In this document: piece by piece, positions 1 through 12,582 of the stretch
Position numbering within the stretch: the first letter of the stretch is position 1
How the letters are laid out: the number at the start of each line of letters is the position of its first letter
Assembly: GCF_037975245.1 (NCBI RefSeq)
Contig: NC_092580.1
Coordinates: 8,655,001 to 8,719,000 of the forward strand
Direction: 5' to 3'
DNA from: Apostichopus japonicus
Lineage: Eukaryota > Echinodermata > Holothuroidea > Aspidochirotida > Stichopodidae
Length of the DNA: 64,000 nt
The notes under the pieces: model-generated
What the model was told of the DNA's origin: nothing
Databases searched by the model: none
What the model saw: the letters and a program-made list of their open reading frames with translations, nothing else
Program-made: the position numbers and the translations under genes

Positions 1-2920
1 AAAAGGCAAAACGAGCGACTTGAAGTTAGCACTCTCATTTCCTCAGCAAATACACTCTCGCGTGTACACGCACAAGTGATTGCCTTTTATATATTACGTA
101 CACATCGCGAACGTATACAGCCTCCCATGCCTAGTTGGTATACGAATATAGCGTTGCACATAATACACTCTCACACTCAAACCACAGTTCATAAACTGTT
201 CTTCGAAATCGCTGAAATAAAATTCATGGATCAACTTTACAGTAAAAGGAACTTGAAAAGTATTTGGATCACCGACATATGAAACTTGGCGGAATCGATA
301 GCAGAGCAGAATGTAGTACCGAGAAGCTTAGGCTTCGCAGAACTGTCCGATTGTAAACGTTATAGTAGCCCACACGCGGACATTCTTTGCGTTGGAGCTG
401 GACAGCGCGATGTATAAACAGCGAAGAGTCTGCTGTTCAAACTTATCCTGTGTTACACAAAATTCACGAAATCCCAGATGTGCTACATATATGACGGCTT
501 AACGATTTTTTTTTAAAACATATATAATTTATAAGAAATTTCGCCAAAAAATGAGGAAGAATTAATTTGTATTCAAACGCGGTTTATGTAGTGACTACTG
601 TAGGAACTGCATGGAGCGTGGGTTATGTCGCAATGTGTATTTGCGAAGATGACGTCACGTTCTGTACTGTTCAAAGTTGACTTGAAATATCCATCCTACA
701 CGATTAAAATATCGTTTCTCTGTCACACGCAACATTAGCGTTCTCATATTTCGAAAACATGTTTGGACTATTATTTACTGTTTTTTTTAAGGTAACTTCT
801 AAGGGCTACTAGACAATTCTTTTAAGGACACTTATTTAAATACTTATCAATATTTGGTTTATCGCTCGTACAGAATATGTATAAAAATATTACATTTGTC
901 AAGAATTCAATCTCTTTATTTTACACTACCTTTGAAGATTTTATCCAGGAAGGAAATTCACCTTCTAAATATCATATTGAAAAAGATAATATTTATATGC
1001 AAGACGTTAAATTTCAGAAAATATTTCGCAATGTTATTTATAGTTTTTTGCTTTCGAATCATCAAACCGTCTACTTTCAAATGATAACTTAAATAGCTAT
1101 ACTAATAATAAAATTATTAAAAAGACTTTACGCACTCAAGTCACAAAGTTCGTAGATGCCTGTCAGAATCAAGAGGAAAACAAATTACCATAAAACCATA
1201 ACAAATAGTATTCGTTTGAAACATTTCTAAATTATATTATATTATATATTCGAGGGTGGGGTGGATCGGGAGAGGGGGGGAGGGTAAGGGGGCAAACCAT
1301 TTGATTGAAGCCTCCAACGTTTTAGTTTGCCAGATTTATATGAAAGGCAACATTCGAATTCGATATCCATAGCTTCTCCTGCACCACACCCCGCCACACA
1401 CACAGAGCACAAGGTATTATTTAGTATAAAAATGTGAACTGCACATCAACCCCGGCTCCATTCTGCAGAATTTCCCTATAGCAGACTGACTGAATTAATC
1501 AAATTGGTCATTACTCTTTGGCTTCTTCTAACCAATAGCGACCTTGTGTTTAAAATTTAGTGCAAAGCTTCTGATTGGTTCGCAAATCTTTTAAATTTAT
1601 ATTTAATGAACTGGTGGGTATTTTTATACTAGTGTAACAGATTGCAGTATGTTTAAAGGCACGATATTTTTCAACGCGACAATGTCATATAGGTTGAGTC
1701 ACGCTTAACGCATCACTACTTTAGGCAAAATTTAGATCTTCATACGTTATAGAAAAGAAAAGAAAAAGTTAAGAGATAATATTTCTTGGCCCAAGCTGTT
1801 GCATATTTCACAATATTTAGTTTCATAAATTCTAATTCTCTGGTGGTCCCTTAAGGCTAGATTGATAATGACGTCGGGAAGAGCATGTCTGAAATTTTAT
1901 AGTGAAGCCATTGTTTTACAAATTCTAATAGCCCAACGAAAATATGTGCTTTTGACCTTATAAATAGAACACCCTCTAGTGATATCCAACATAATAGTTC
2001 TTGACAAGTTTTAAGTGCATTGTGGCATGTTATTTGAGTTGATGAAAGTCTTGTTTTCCTTTTGAGCTTTGTGTTGCATCTGAGGAACTGACCTGATGAT
2101 CTGTTATAGACTTAGTAGACCAGCCATTTTAAATGATGATCCTCGTGTTTTTAAGAGGCATATTTTTTTTATTAACAGTGCACAGAAATACAACATGGAG
2201 TGAGAGTGGAGCGTTTTAACGAACTGTAACCTATCAACATGAACTATCTGCAAAGAAAGCGACTACAAATAAAATCAATTGATATTAATATACCGCATTC
2301 CTCCATCGAATCTGTAGACAGTTGATAAAATAGGGAAAAGGGAATGTTTTGAAGTCACCGTAATACTGTTGTTAGGCTATACAACTAAACAATCACATTG
2401 CTAATATAATTCAACAAAACCTACTGTTCATTATAAAATATACGACATTAATTTGCACACAATGCAAAGAATATCTGTGGAATTACATTGACATAGAGAA
2501 ATGATAAGCTGATTATTGTGAATTCATACGGTTTAGGGTGAAGAATACAAATAAGGAAAAATAGCTGTGGTGTAGGTAGATTTAGATGATATGTAACGAA
2601 TATAACGGTTACCGAGGTTATTACTATACCAGTATACGGCGGACACAATTAACAATTAAAGTGGGTATCTAGATATACGCTGTGTGAGAGCATTGCACAT
2701 TTTTCAAGCATCTCTACTTTTCTACTTTTGAATATTTTTCATAAAAACGGCCAAAGCAGCACTTTTTCAATACATTTTTTTCCTACTGTTCAAGAAAATG
2801 GTGCTTTTAACTGTCATGATTTATTTCTCAACAAACGGATTTAGCAAGGGAAGAAAATGAAAGAGTGAACCATTTATTGAGAAGAACGACACTTCTCATA
2901 TATTTGCAGGAGCCCTTTTC
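1..2920. other. AT-rich intergenic DNA, no gene recognised
   Basis: No open frame here resembles a known protein and none exceeds about 110 codons. The stretch is AT-rich with short homopolymers, a small ATTAT-type run near 1232-1252 and a G-rich patch near 1256-1290. I see no tRNA, no convincing inverted repeat and no element ends. It may hold intronic or regulatory DNA of a gene outside the window, but nothing in the sequence shows that. Confidence 0.5.
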
Positions 2921-2928
2921 CCCCTTCC

Positions 2929-4169
2929 CAGGGGCGGCGATCTGTTTCAAATATTGGGGGGGGGGGGACATTTGCTTGGGTGCAGGCAAATTACTATCAA
3001 AGCGGAGCGCCACCATTGGTTGGCGGGCAGCGTACAAGAAAAATTCTGGTTTTGATAGCCCCCAGATCACCGGAAATGGCACTTCTCGGGCTTGAAAATG
3101 GCCAACCAAATGTACACTTTTGCCTGAGAACCAAGTTTTTTTTTCATTCACAACCTTTTTTCAAGATTGTCACCAGTCACACATCATGTTCGACCTCATT
3201 GCATCTCCTGTGGATCATTGCTTTTGTAGGTAATTCTACGTAACGCCCCACAATACCCGTCAGCCCCACTTTTCAAGGTATTAAGCCCATTATTTGTTCA
3301 GAATTTGAATAATAAATTCACTTCAAAACATATCCATAATGTTGCAAAAAATTCTATCTATGGACAACCAATATAGAAAAAAAACCTCAACCCCTAACAG
3401 ACCGGTCAAAATTGAACGAGTAGAGGGAAATATGATGAAGAATGTTGGTCAAGGAATTTTCGAAAATTCAGACACAGTTAAATTATTGGTGTACAAATAT
3501 TAAAACCTCTTATAATGGCTACTATCAAACTTAGATATCATAGAAAATACCCCAAAAATATGCTTGAGGGGGAGGGGCAGTTTCCACCCTTTGCCCCCCC
3601 CCCCTCCCTTGGCTACGCACCTGCGGTTAGAAATCTTGTAGGAAACAGGGCAAATGGAAACCCAGTGAACCCATATCGATGTGGATCACATGTATGATTG
3701 TACGTACTGACACTCATACACAAGAGTCAAACCAAATTTCATTACGGATGCGGTCCGTCTAGCTATTCATTTCGAAAAAAAAGTAAAAACTACTTTCAGT
3801 CATATAGTAACAAATTGTGCCACAGTTAGATAGGCGCCTTGCGAGGAATTTGCCAAGGGAGGGGCAAAGCTTGTACCCAGACTTTCTAAGCGTAGCGCCA
3901 CCATAAGTTGGCGCGAAGCGCAAAAGAAAAGTTTGGCCGAAAATGCCTCCCAGATCAATGGAAATGGCACTTCCCAGGCCTTGTAAGTTGCATCTAAGCA
4001 TTTCCTATTTTGAAATTACTAGCGATATCATAAAAAAATACAAAACAAATGCTTGAAAAAAACTATGCCACCAAATATTGGGGGGGATATTAGATACTAT
4101 ATCCCCCCACCTAAAATATTGGGGGGGGACATGTCCCCCCCCCCGTCCCCCCCATGATCGCCGCCCATG
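2929..4169. mobile_element. hAT-type non-autonomous element (nest) with 8-bp target duplication
   Basis: The left end reads CAGGGGCGGCGATC. The right end, reverse-complemented, reads CATGGGCGGCGATC. Flanking 8-mers are CCCCTTCC (2921-2928) and CCCCTTAC (4170-4177), matching at 7 of 8 positions. Eight-bp duplications with CA...TG ends are the hAT hallmark. A G-run lies just inside the left end and C-runs just inside the right end. The interior is a mosaic: 2977-3620 resembles the units at 42333-42995 and 44446-45126, and 3832-4075 resembles the start of the unit at 19913-20200. Two copies of the GCGCCA/TGGCGC module lie at about 2997-3085 and 3888-3975. No transposase frame is visible, so the element is presumably mobilised in trans or is dead. 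Confidence 0.7.
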
Positions 4170-4177
4170 CCCCTTAC

Positions 4178-7100
4178 ATTTTTAAAGATGGCTTAGGATG
4201 GGGTGAGGTGAATTACCAAACTCAAGTCATGAATGCAATCATTGAAGATAATATACGTACTTTTTAGGCAGCTTAATGGGAACTCTGTTAGGATCAAGAC
4301 AAAAGAAGAAAAACTGAATAATTGTAACAGTTCACATTTCAAATATTTCATTCTCTATCATGCATGTTATTATTTTTAATGTTGTACATACAAAAAAGTA
4401 TATTAAGTTACACAAAAGTTTTAATATAAACTTAAAACAACTGCATGATGTGCTTATCAATGGGTTACTATAGAAGCCATTTTCCCACGTTGGTATGCTC
4501 GTAATGATCAAAATGACCCCTGACCTTTGAACCTATGTAGGCACTAGATCCAATCACCGGGCACATACTAAGTGTTTGAAGTTAACCGATGGTGAAGGAG
4601 TAGTTCGCGAAACGACACTTCTCCCTGATGTAGGACATACGTTATTATGACAATATAGGTACAAAATCATTGGTTAGACGTGAAACGTTAATATAAAAAA
4701 AAAAACAGTTATTTGGTCATGACACGTACACCCAAATTACCGAAACCCTCAAACCCATCTACAATATTGGAATATGAACGTTTACATAACAATAAACGTC
4801 GAAGGCCACATGATCAATGGAGAGATCAAAGATCAAAGTAGGTCAGATTCATATAAGTGAGAATGTGGCGACCTACTCCTCATTCTTAAACCTCAACCTT
4901 GATTGTTGAGTGTATGACGATCGATGTGTCCCAGATTGAAGTGGTCATATACCCAACTGTGGCCTGCAACTCCAGGGATTACCTACTTCTTACAACCTTT
5001 AAAAGGATGAGACTGTTAGCAAGGCATACCCTAGTGAAAGTGAACAACATCATCCACTATTCCCAACCCCACTCCACCCCACACCTCCCTTTTCACTTCC
5101 ATCCCTCCATGTTCCGCCTGTCTCTTCCTCCACCCACCTCTCACCCTCTAGCTCACCCTCTCTCCACCTCTCTCTCTCTCCATCACCTTTTTGATTTCCT
5201 AGCACGCTTCCTTTCTCACAATATTATAACATATGACTTCGTATCCTGATTTGGACAAACTTGTGAATGACCAAGAAATTAAGCATAATTAAAAACAGAT
5301 TGACTTTGAAAAGTATATTTTACACTAAATGTGTAACAGGTCGACATATATAGGATTTAATAAAAAGATATGTCAGTCTTCCTATCGGGAGACTCTCCAC
5401 TTCGGCATATCACCGGGTCTTAACACATGGTTGTGCTAATAAATACATTTTTTTGGGTTTCGATCGTAATCATAACCTTTGCATTTATGATGGCGTATGT
5501 GGGTGTTCGTGTGTATGTGTGTGTGTGTTTGTATGTGAGGGCGTGTCAGGGGAATACAGCCAACGAACATATAAAGTCATAAAAGAGGACATTTAACAAA
5601 TCGCTCAGGGGGTCCGAATTGGTTCTATACGGGCCTAACTGGTGTTTTGGGAAGTTATCGAATGGACTTGAGGATCGAATCAATTTTCCTTCATTATTCT
5701 CCTTGTTGACCTTCACATGATGAACATTTTTTTAAAAGGTATGTCTTACTTCGAACGATAACTATCTTTTATTGAGTAATCTTCCATGGGTCTATCCAAA
5801 TTGTTGAAAACCGCAATACCGTTAAACAATAATTTTGCCAGCCATCCATTGAGCTGGAAGTATCCAACAACTATAACATCATCACTAATGCCAAAGTTCT
5901 TCCCGTATTTACAGCACGCCGCACTGCATTTTATAACCCGAAAGGAATTTGCTTTTCCCTCTATATCACCCCCCCCCCCTCCTCCCGATCACCCACACCT
6001 CAAACACCATTCATTTAAAGTCGCTTCGTCGGCAGAGCAGAGAATTCCCCCCCCCCCACACACACATCACCACCACCACCAGTGGGGAGAGTATGCTGTG
6101 TGCTTCCATGCATGGTAGGTCACTGTGTTCATTTGTATGAGAGATTTTGCTCCATATATCGGTGGAGAGTTCGCGCCGATGAAATTACAACACAGTTATC
6201 GATAGCTTGCATGTGTTACCCCGTTGAGAAAGATAAACACGTCGATCAACCACCAACCCAATTATGTCTCAGTAAAGCTTTCACCCCCTCTATACACTGA
6301 GCAGCCAATAATTAGGAAATCTGGACCACGACATGAAACAGTGTCAGGCACGCATAAGTAGTGAAAGATGTCTATTTGGAGCTTCGAAATACACATTCCA
6401 TACAGTGCGTACTGTGTATAAAGTAATAAATAAAATAACCAATGGATTCTATATAGCGGTATATAGTCTACGTTAGAGTCAGGGAAGCATTACACAAGTA
6501 ATCTAATTTGTCCACTTTTCCTGACACAGGGCAAATCAAAGCAATACGAAATGACTGAGCAATTTGGAATTATGGGTAAATTGGTCTTCGCCCTCGGAAA
6601 ACTCGGAACAAAAAGCATAACTCATGCCATATAAAACTACAAATGCAAATGACTATCAAAAATGTGGTGGATGCATGTCGACCCGCTTAACTTATATGAA
6701 ATAGTTTTACCTAATACTCATACCTATAACTCATTGATTGTAACAAACGTCAGAATCTGTTGGCTTCCGTGCTGCTCTCAGCGAGGACTGTATTACATAC
6801 CACTGAACCTTGTTTAAGTCTCATCTCTCGAAACGGCTGGACTGCTTAGCTCATCAGAAGCAACCCGAAATTCAACGAACAAAATTCAGTATAAGAATAA
6901 CAAATAACAAAAAAGGGCAAATGGCAAAGTACCAGCGCATTCCCTTTTTCACATATAGTGTGACATATTGAAACTAACATGTGTTTTTTTAACCACTCAT
7001 GTAACGACCATGCACAGTTTACCTAACGAAATGTTTCCCATCGTTCGTTTGACAACTTTTACACATGCACGTCTGGTAATCCACCAATCATAAAGCTTCT

Positions 7101-7990
7101 TTGAGGTAATTTCAATCACGTCTGCTAAAGTAAATTTTAGCTTTGCCAGCGGCTTTAAAATTGTATCCAATGTTCGAAATGAAATATATACTGGACTTTC
7201 AATTGGGATGCTTCTCGTAATTAATTGGAGACGAGATCTCTTTAAACATTTTTTCACAACCAGTACATAGATTGAGAACGTTACAGCTGTGCTAAACAAA
7301 ATCTTTGCAGACCTTTAAAAAAAAGGATCGATCATGCGCATTAGGAACCCATTTAGGGCTCTGTTTGTACCCAGAACCTAGACATATCCCTATTAGGAAC
7401 GGTAACCAGAGCCTTATATACAGATATATTCCTACCATCTTCCCTCATCGACGATGCAAGAAAGTGAGGCATGAGCATCTAGTATATGAGTCACTCTACC
7501 AAGTGTTGTAAGCTGAAACAAATGGCAGCTTCTTTGCTGTAGCTTTCCTGTTCCTCCATGTTGGAACCCCCCCCCTTCCCCGGATCCCAACTTAACAGGT
7601 AGACAATTTGTGTGATTTGTTTTGATTTAATACTACGGGTTCAGGAAGCCTTTGAGGTTCATACGAGGAACCCTGGCCGTGATGATCGTGGATGAGCACC
7701 GACTACAGTGCTCAGATATTAACGAGGCAGGGGTGTAACCAAGCCCATCCTGCTCCCGGGACTGCCATTTTGTGCCCCCATCTGACTGATGCCAGCGTAC
7801 TCCAGGAACCGACCACGTTCTCTGAACCTGGAGGAGAGGGAGGGATTAATTCATTTTTTTTTCGGCGTGGCTGTTTATATCCGACCGACGAGACCAATTG
7901 TGATACCCCGAAACAATCCCTCTCCCCTGCCCCACATGTCACCTTTAACCCTGCGCTCTAAATTTTGTGGGACTGGAACACAGACAAAAT
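4178..7990. other. Intergenic DNA, no gene recognised
   Basis: Nothing codes recognisably here. The stretch holds a pyrimidine-rich tract (5050-5200), a TG-rich microsatellite (about 5503-5540), C-runs near 5971 and 6049, and one copy of a dispersed repeat at 5262-5535 (listed separately). Short open frames over the C-rich parts are low-complexity and unconvincing. Confidence 0.45.
5262..5535. repeat. Dispersed repeat E, copy 1 (partner at 57197-57480)
   Basis: About 270 bp is clearly alignable with 57197-57480. Shared landmarks in the same order are an AAATTAAGCATAA start, a segment around CTAAATGTGTAACAGG, the GGGAGACTCTCCAC/GGAGACTCTCCAC block, ACCGGGTCTTAACACATGG, a T/G homopolymer junction and a TG-rich microsatellite. 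In the second copy the microsatellite runs directly into the 145-bp repeat rich in AGGTCA motifs. A shorter trace of the 3' part is seen near 55580-55650. The family is unknown to me; no coding potential is seen. Confidence 0.65.
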
Positions 7991-8006
7991 GTGATTGGTC
8001 CATTTA

Positions 8007-8170
8007 GTTACCATAGCAACCAATTTTCAAAGCCCTAGCTTCATGATTCTGTGCACCATGTCAGTACCAGTCACATGTCCAAATATCAACTTCATCAGCC
8101 ATTGCTAGCTCAAGTTACAGTTAATCCCAATTTTGACCAATCACAGGCTTTGTTTGGTTACCATGGCAAC
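8007..8170. promoter_or_regulatory. Two X-box-like (RFX) motifs with flanking CCAAT motifs
   Basis: GTTACCATAGCAAC lies at 8007-8020 and GTTACCATGGCAAC at 8157-8170. Both match the inverted-repeat X-box consensus bound by RFX factors in animals. Each has CCAAT/ATTGG pentamers nearby (about 7993-7998, 8020-8024 and 8137-8141), a pairing reminiscent of X/Y-box modules. Motif presence is seen. Binding or promoter function is inference, since no gene start is recognised next to it. Confidence 0.4.
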
Positions 8171-9135
8171 AATGGAAGAATATACATTATTCCGCAACTG
8201 TGCAATATGTGTTACAATATGATATATTACCAGTCATAATACAATTTTACCGTACCAGAATATCAACTGTTGAATTTGGACTTCCAAAATGTGCCAACCT
8301 CATCCCCTTGAACTTGAGCGCAGCCAGTCCCTCCCCCCCCCCCCTCCCGTTCGACACTCGACGCCCTACTTACACAGCCTCGGCGCATAAAAGCACCACA
8401 ACATGAGCAGGCCAAAAATAAAACCCAGAATCCCGCTCACACTTCTACAATGCTATCGAAAAATTCCCCTATCCACCTGAACGCCCATTCCCACACATAC
8501 TGTATGTTGCCCATTTGGCCCCAAAATGGCGCCCAAATTTCAGTTGTCGCAACTCTCTGTATATACGGCTCTGACGGTAACGGTATGACAGCGCTCTCTG
8601 CCAAAATACGGTGAAGATCCCTGTTTGCAGTAATTAATGCGGTAAAACAATCAACTTCGGCTAATGGGTTATCACAGCTAAATCAACATAATGCATTAAT
8701 ATGCATGCATGACCTCCTTTTTCTGCCACTTTTCTTTAATCTTATATACTGCCTTGCGGGTTTATTAACGAAGGTTTGATTTATTTTGCCCTTTTAAAAC
8801 TCTTGAAATAATTATAATTATATCACTTAGCTTTCTATGTGATAGGTTACAAAGTGCTCCGTTCATGTGCTGTCCACTCGGTGAGTATAAATATAAACTG
8901 AACCCTCGTCCAATTCAACATCAGTGTCAACAAGAGTTGTGTAATTTTGTTTATAGCTTGACCAAGGATATCTGGCGTTTTTCGTCTTCCGCTCCGAGGA
9001 GTTGGGTGTGGGACTCCCTTTTTCAAGGTTATAGTCAATTTCGATATGCCGAAAACCGTTAAACAAGTGTCCTATTAGTCCACCCAAGCCGAAAAGGTGT
9101 GAGCTTATATTTGTTCTTAACGTGTAGCATATCAT

Positions 9136-9420
9136 GCATTTATATGCCAGGGTGTTATAACACACTAACACGTGTTATGTTTTGGGAGCATGCGAGAGCT
9201 AGATATGTTAAAGATACAATACAGTAAATCGTAGTGGTATTATATATATATATTTTTATTTTTTTATATTTTTATATTTTTATATAATATAAAATATTTT
9301 TATATTTTTTATTTGTTTTATTTTTATATTTTTATATATTTTTTTAACACAGGCCGCAATAAAATGTGCCTCTAGCATAACACGTGTTATCATGTTATAA
9401 CACAGATGCATATAAATGCG
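9136..9420. repeat. Inverted repeat around an AT-only core
   Basis: Arms of about 45 bp (9136-9181 and 9373-9420) are imperfect inverted copies. Both start from GCATTTATATGC-like ends and contain GTTATAACA and the palindrome AACACGTGTT. The core (9240-9345) is almost purely A and T. This looks like a small foldback element or MITE; I could not find a convincing target duplication. Confidence 0.5.
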
Positions 9421-9930
9421 TTATATATTCAAGTCGAAAACGCTATTATAAGCAACTGTACAATTCGGTTCGGGTGATTAGTCACTTAAAGTGGGCTTAA
9501 CTAACTACTTATGTCCATGGTGTAACAACTCAATAGAATAACAAATGACTTTTATGTCATGGTAAAAGTCTACCCTCATATTAAAATTAAGTTTTCACCA
9601 ATTAAAATAATCCTGTAATTAGAATCTTTCAGAACCATCGTACTTTTTCAGGATATAGAAGAATAGCCTATTTCAACTATTGAAAGATTTGGACGACTAA
9701 AATACTGTAAGCAGCCTACTTTCAAATTAGTGCAAGCATAGCAAGCACTAAGGAGTGCAAGCATAGCAAGCACTAACGACTTGAAAGCAATGCTACATTA
9801 AACTTTTCAAATTGAAAATTTTCGACGTTTTCAACTTTAACAACTTAAAATAGGTTAAACGTCAAAATAAGTTGAGAAATTTTACAATTACGAAAAGAAG
9901 AAATGGATTCCCCCCTCCCCCTACCTATGG

Positions 9931-11191
9931 ATTTTCACCCACCGTGTTTTTCGGTTAGCTAGGACCCTCAGCTGTCAAAATATACTTGTTTGCCTTTAAC
10001 TTAGTGTTGGGTTTGGCCATAGCAGCATAATAAATATTAGAAAAAAATCATATATTTGGGAGTATACAACATAAAAACACAATCTAAGTGTTTGGTAACA
10101 TCAATTGTATGGTGCCTGGTTGATTGCAATCAAGATCTGAGTTATTTAAGGGTTTTATTATACCAAATCAGGACCGTTGCGATGACGACGCTTGAAAAAA
10201 TATTGTTGGGGGGGGGGGGATTTAATATAATACATATAATTGTAACTGAACAGCATGAAAACACAATCAATGTGTCATTGGCATATATATTTTAGACTTT
10301 CTGATTGATTGAGCTCAAGATCAGGCCCATTTAAAGTCACGGAAGAGCTCAATCAAGACCGTTGCCATGGCAACACTAAGCTGACTGAATTTGAGTTTGA
10401 AATGGAGCTTGACAGTAAAATGTCATATTTATGTAACTAAACAACATAGAAACACAATGTAAGTGTCAAGGTATATAGATTTAGGGCTTCCTGGTAGATT
10501 AGATCAAGATCATTATCATCGCATATCAAGCTCATTCCCAATCAAGACCATTGTTATGGCAACACTATGCTGACAGAATTGTAATTCGAATTTGAGAAGA
10601 ATATGTCATGTCTTTGCTCAAATATACAGTTAGACATTAGTAATTTGACATTTTGTTCTATAATTTGAATTTATCATCATAGTGTGACCATGGCAACAGC
10701 CCTATTAAGACATGACAATGACATTAAGTGATCCAAATCTTGACTGCAATCAACCGGGCAGCGACAAATCAATGCAAAAAACACATTTAGTTTGTATTTT
10801 TTGGTATATGTATATTATATGATATTTTTCTCAAAGTCCAAATTTCATCATGGTTATATACTGAGACACTAACGATGTGCTTTTAGGTTATTGAATTACA
10901 GAGATATGGCATTTTCTCAAATTTCAAGTTTTCATGAATTTGTCGCCATGGCAACAGCGCTGGTGGCCACACCTTTGTGATAGCTGAGGGTCCTAGCTAA
11001 CCAAAAAAACATGATGGGGTGAAATCCCTGAGACACTAACGTTGTGCTTTTAGGTTATTTAATTGCAAAGATATGACATATTCTCAAATTCCAAGTTTCA
11101 CGAATGTGTCGCCATGGCAACAGCGCTGGTGGTCACACCATTGTGATAGCTGAGGGTCCTAGCTAACCGAAAAACATGATGGGGTGAAAAT
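9931..11191. mobile_element. Foldback-type element with 43-bp terminal inverted repeats
   Basis: The 43-bp left arm (9931-9973) and 44-bp right arm (11148-11191) are inverted copies with about three differences; both contain TTTTTCGGTTAGCTAGGACC. The interior repeats a CCATGGCAAC motif: a perfect X-box palindrome at 10361-10374, and further CCATGGCAAC or related copies near 10557, 10687, 10947 and 11112. The right end carries a tandem duplication of the last 167 bp. No protein is encoded. I found no clear target duplication, so the outer ends could lie slightly outside the arms. Confidence 0.6.
10361..10374. promoter_or_regulatory. Perfect X-box palindrome (RFX-type site)
   Basis: GTTGCCATGGCAAC is a perfect 14-bp palindrome and equals the optimal RFX X-box. 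It is inside the foldback element at 9931-11191, so copies of that element could carry the site to new places. Function is inference. Confidence 0.4.
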
Positions 11192-11194
11192 CAC
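10861..11194 (+). repeat. Tandem duplication, 167-bp unit, two copies
   Basis: Unit 1 starts at 10861 and unit 2 at 11028, both with CTGAGACACTAACG. Both run through TGTGCTTTTAGGTTATT, TCGCCATGGCAACAGCGCTG and GCTGAGGGTCCTAGCTAACC to ATGATGGGGTGAAA. The copies differ at scattered positions, so the duplication is not recent. Confidence 0.8.
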
Positions 11195-12437
11195 TAAGAA
11201 AAAGCATGTTGGGGTGAAAATTTCTAAGGGATTCGCTTTTCTTTTCTTTTTCTTTTTCATTTTTATTGGGGGGGGGGGGGCGGAAGGGTGTTTTGCTGAG
11301 TTGCCCTATTTCGTGCTTCTGCACCAGTCCTCGCTTTTGCTACCGTCTTTTTTCACTTTCATGTTGTCACGTTATTTTCTTGATGGCAAACGCCAAACTG
11401 TATGAATTGAGCGTGACGCATTTGCGAGTTACCCAACGGTAATACCAGTTCCTAATAAAGGACGATACCATGGTTACCTACGGTTACCCAATTTACATAG
11501 CTACGTTTGTACCTTTCATGCTTAAACCTGAACTAATGCTTTATATTGATTTTAGCTGCTGATAGAGTCGACCATGTCAGAGTGTTGACTTGTATTGCAC
11601 ATATAAAGCTATAAAAACATCCAAACCCCGTCCTCGTCACCGTCCCTTCCTCATTACCATTCAGTCTTTCAAAATACAACCATTGTAAACAACTTTGGCT
11701 GATAATAGATCAAAATTAAATTGATAAAGATGATTGTAACATTTTGTATATAACTAAATACACACTTCGTATGTATGTGGAACACAGTCATTGGAGGGGG
11801 GGGGGGCGGGGGGCTATACACGCAAATAACGCAGTTTCAGAGGATCAATAAACACATCTAGTCATTTGCGGACTAAACAAATTCTTGTAGTTGACGAATT
11901 TCCGATCCCCGTGTTTCCCAAAATTACTTGCATAAACTTAAACCTCTATGAATTATGTTTCGGGTTTCGAATTACTGTGCTATTTCCAACCATTCAGATC
12001 CCTATATAAGATTAGCCACATGTAGTTAACGTGTTTGACTTAATAAGTATTGTCCCTTCCTCATTCAAAAAGGTCTTGGTATGTGAATAGGTATTGTTTG
12101 TTCAAATTTCAGGCTTAATCCCAGTTCATGATCGTCTGCATAGAATATAGTTGTAAAGGGAAACAACTTACAGCAAGAACTCTCTTGCGAGCATAATCTT
12201 AAGCAAGCTCAGTTTGTGAATAAGAAGATTTCACGGAATCCATTTTTCTTTTACTGTTTGCTTCAAAGTCATCGATAGTATCGGGGCATGAGCCTATTGT
12301 ACATTTACGTCTTGGAAGGAAGCGACATTCTTACTGCTTGCTGCAATGTAAACAAAGACAAGCGTGAGCTTCTTGTAAATAAAGATATTCAGATCCGTTG
12401 TTCTAATGAGAGTAACACAGGATGAATAGAGATTTCG

Positions 12438-12466
12438 TTGGTAACAGTGTCGTTCACTGTTACCAA
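12438..12466. repeat. Perfect 12-bp hairpin
   Basis: TTGGTAACAGTG at 12438-12449 is followed by five loop bases and its exact reverse complement at 12455-12466. No U-run follows and nothing shows that it is transcribed, so its role is unknown. Confidence 0.75.
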
Positions 12467-12515
12467 TAGATTGTATCCAACCAACAATACTAATTTAAGC
12501 TCATAGTTAGTTAAC

Positions 12516-12582
12516 TCGTCAAATGGTTCAGTGGGTAGAACAGTGGACTGGTAACCTGATGAACTGAGTTCGACTCCATCAT
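12516..12582 (+). other. tRNA-like / SINE-head-like sequence
   Basis: TGGTTCAGTGGGTAGAACA resembles a tRNA D-arm and A box. GAGTTCGACTCC about 35 bp downstream resembles a B box (GGTTCGANTCC). The middle could be read as an anticodon loop CTGGTAA, but the anticodon and T stems do not pair well, so a working tRNA is unlikely. A degenerate tRNA or the promoter head of a tRNA-derived SINE fits better. A pyrimidine tract ending in CAG follows at about 12606-12621. Confidence 0.35.

Noticed and set aside
5786-6118. Proline/histidine-rich frame
   Set aside because: Produced by C-runs and CA-rich sequence; low complexity only.
12516-12582. Functional tRNA gene
   Set aside because: A and B boxes are plausible but the anticodon and T stems do not pair, so only a tRNA-like remnant is claimed.
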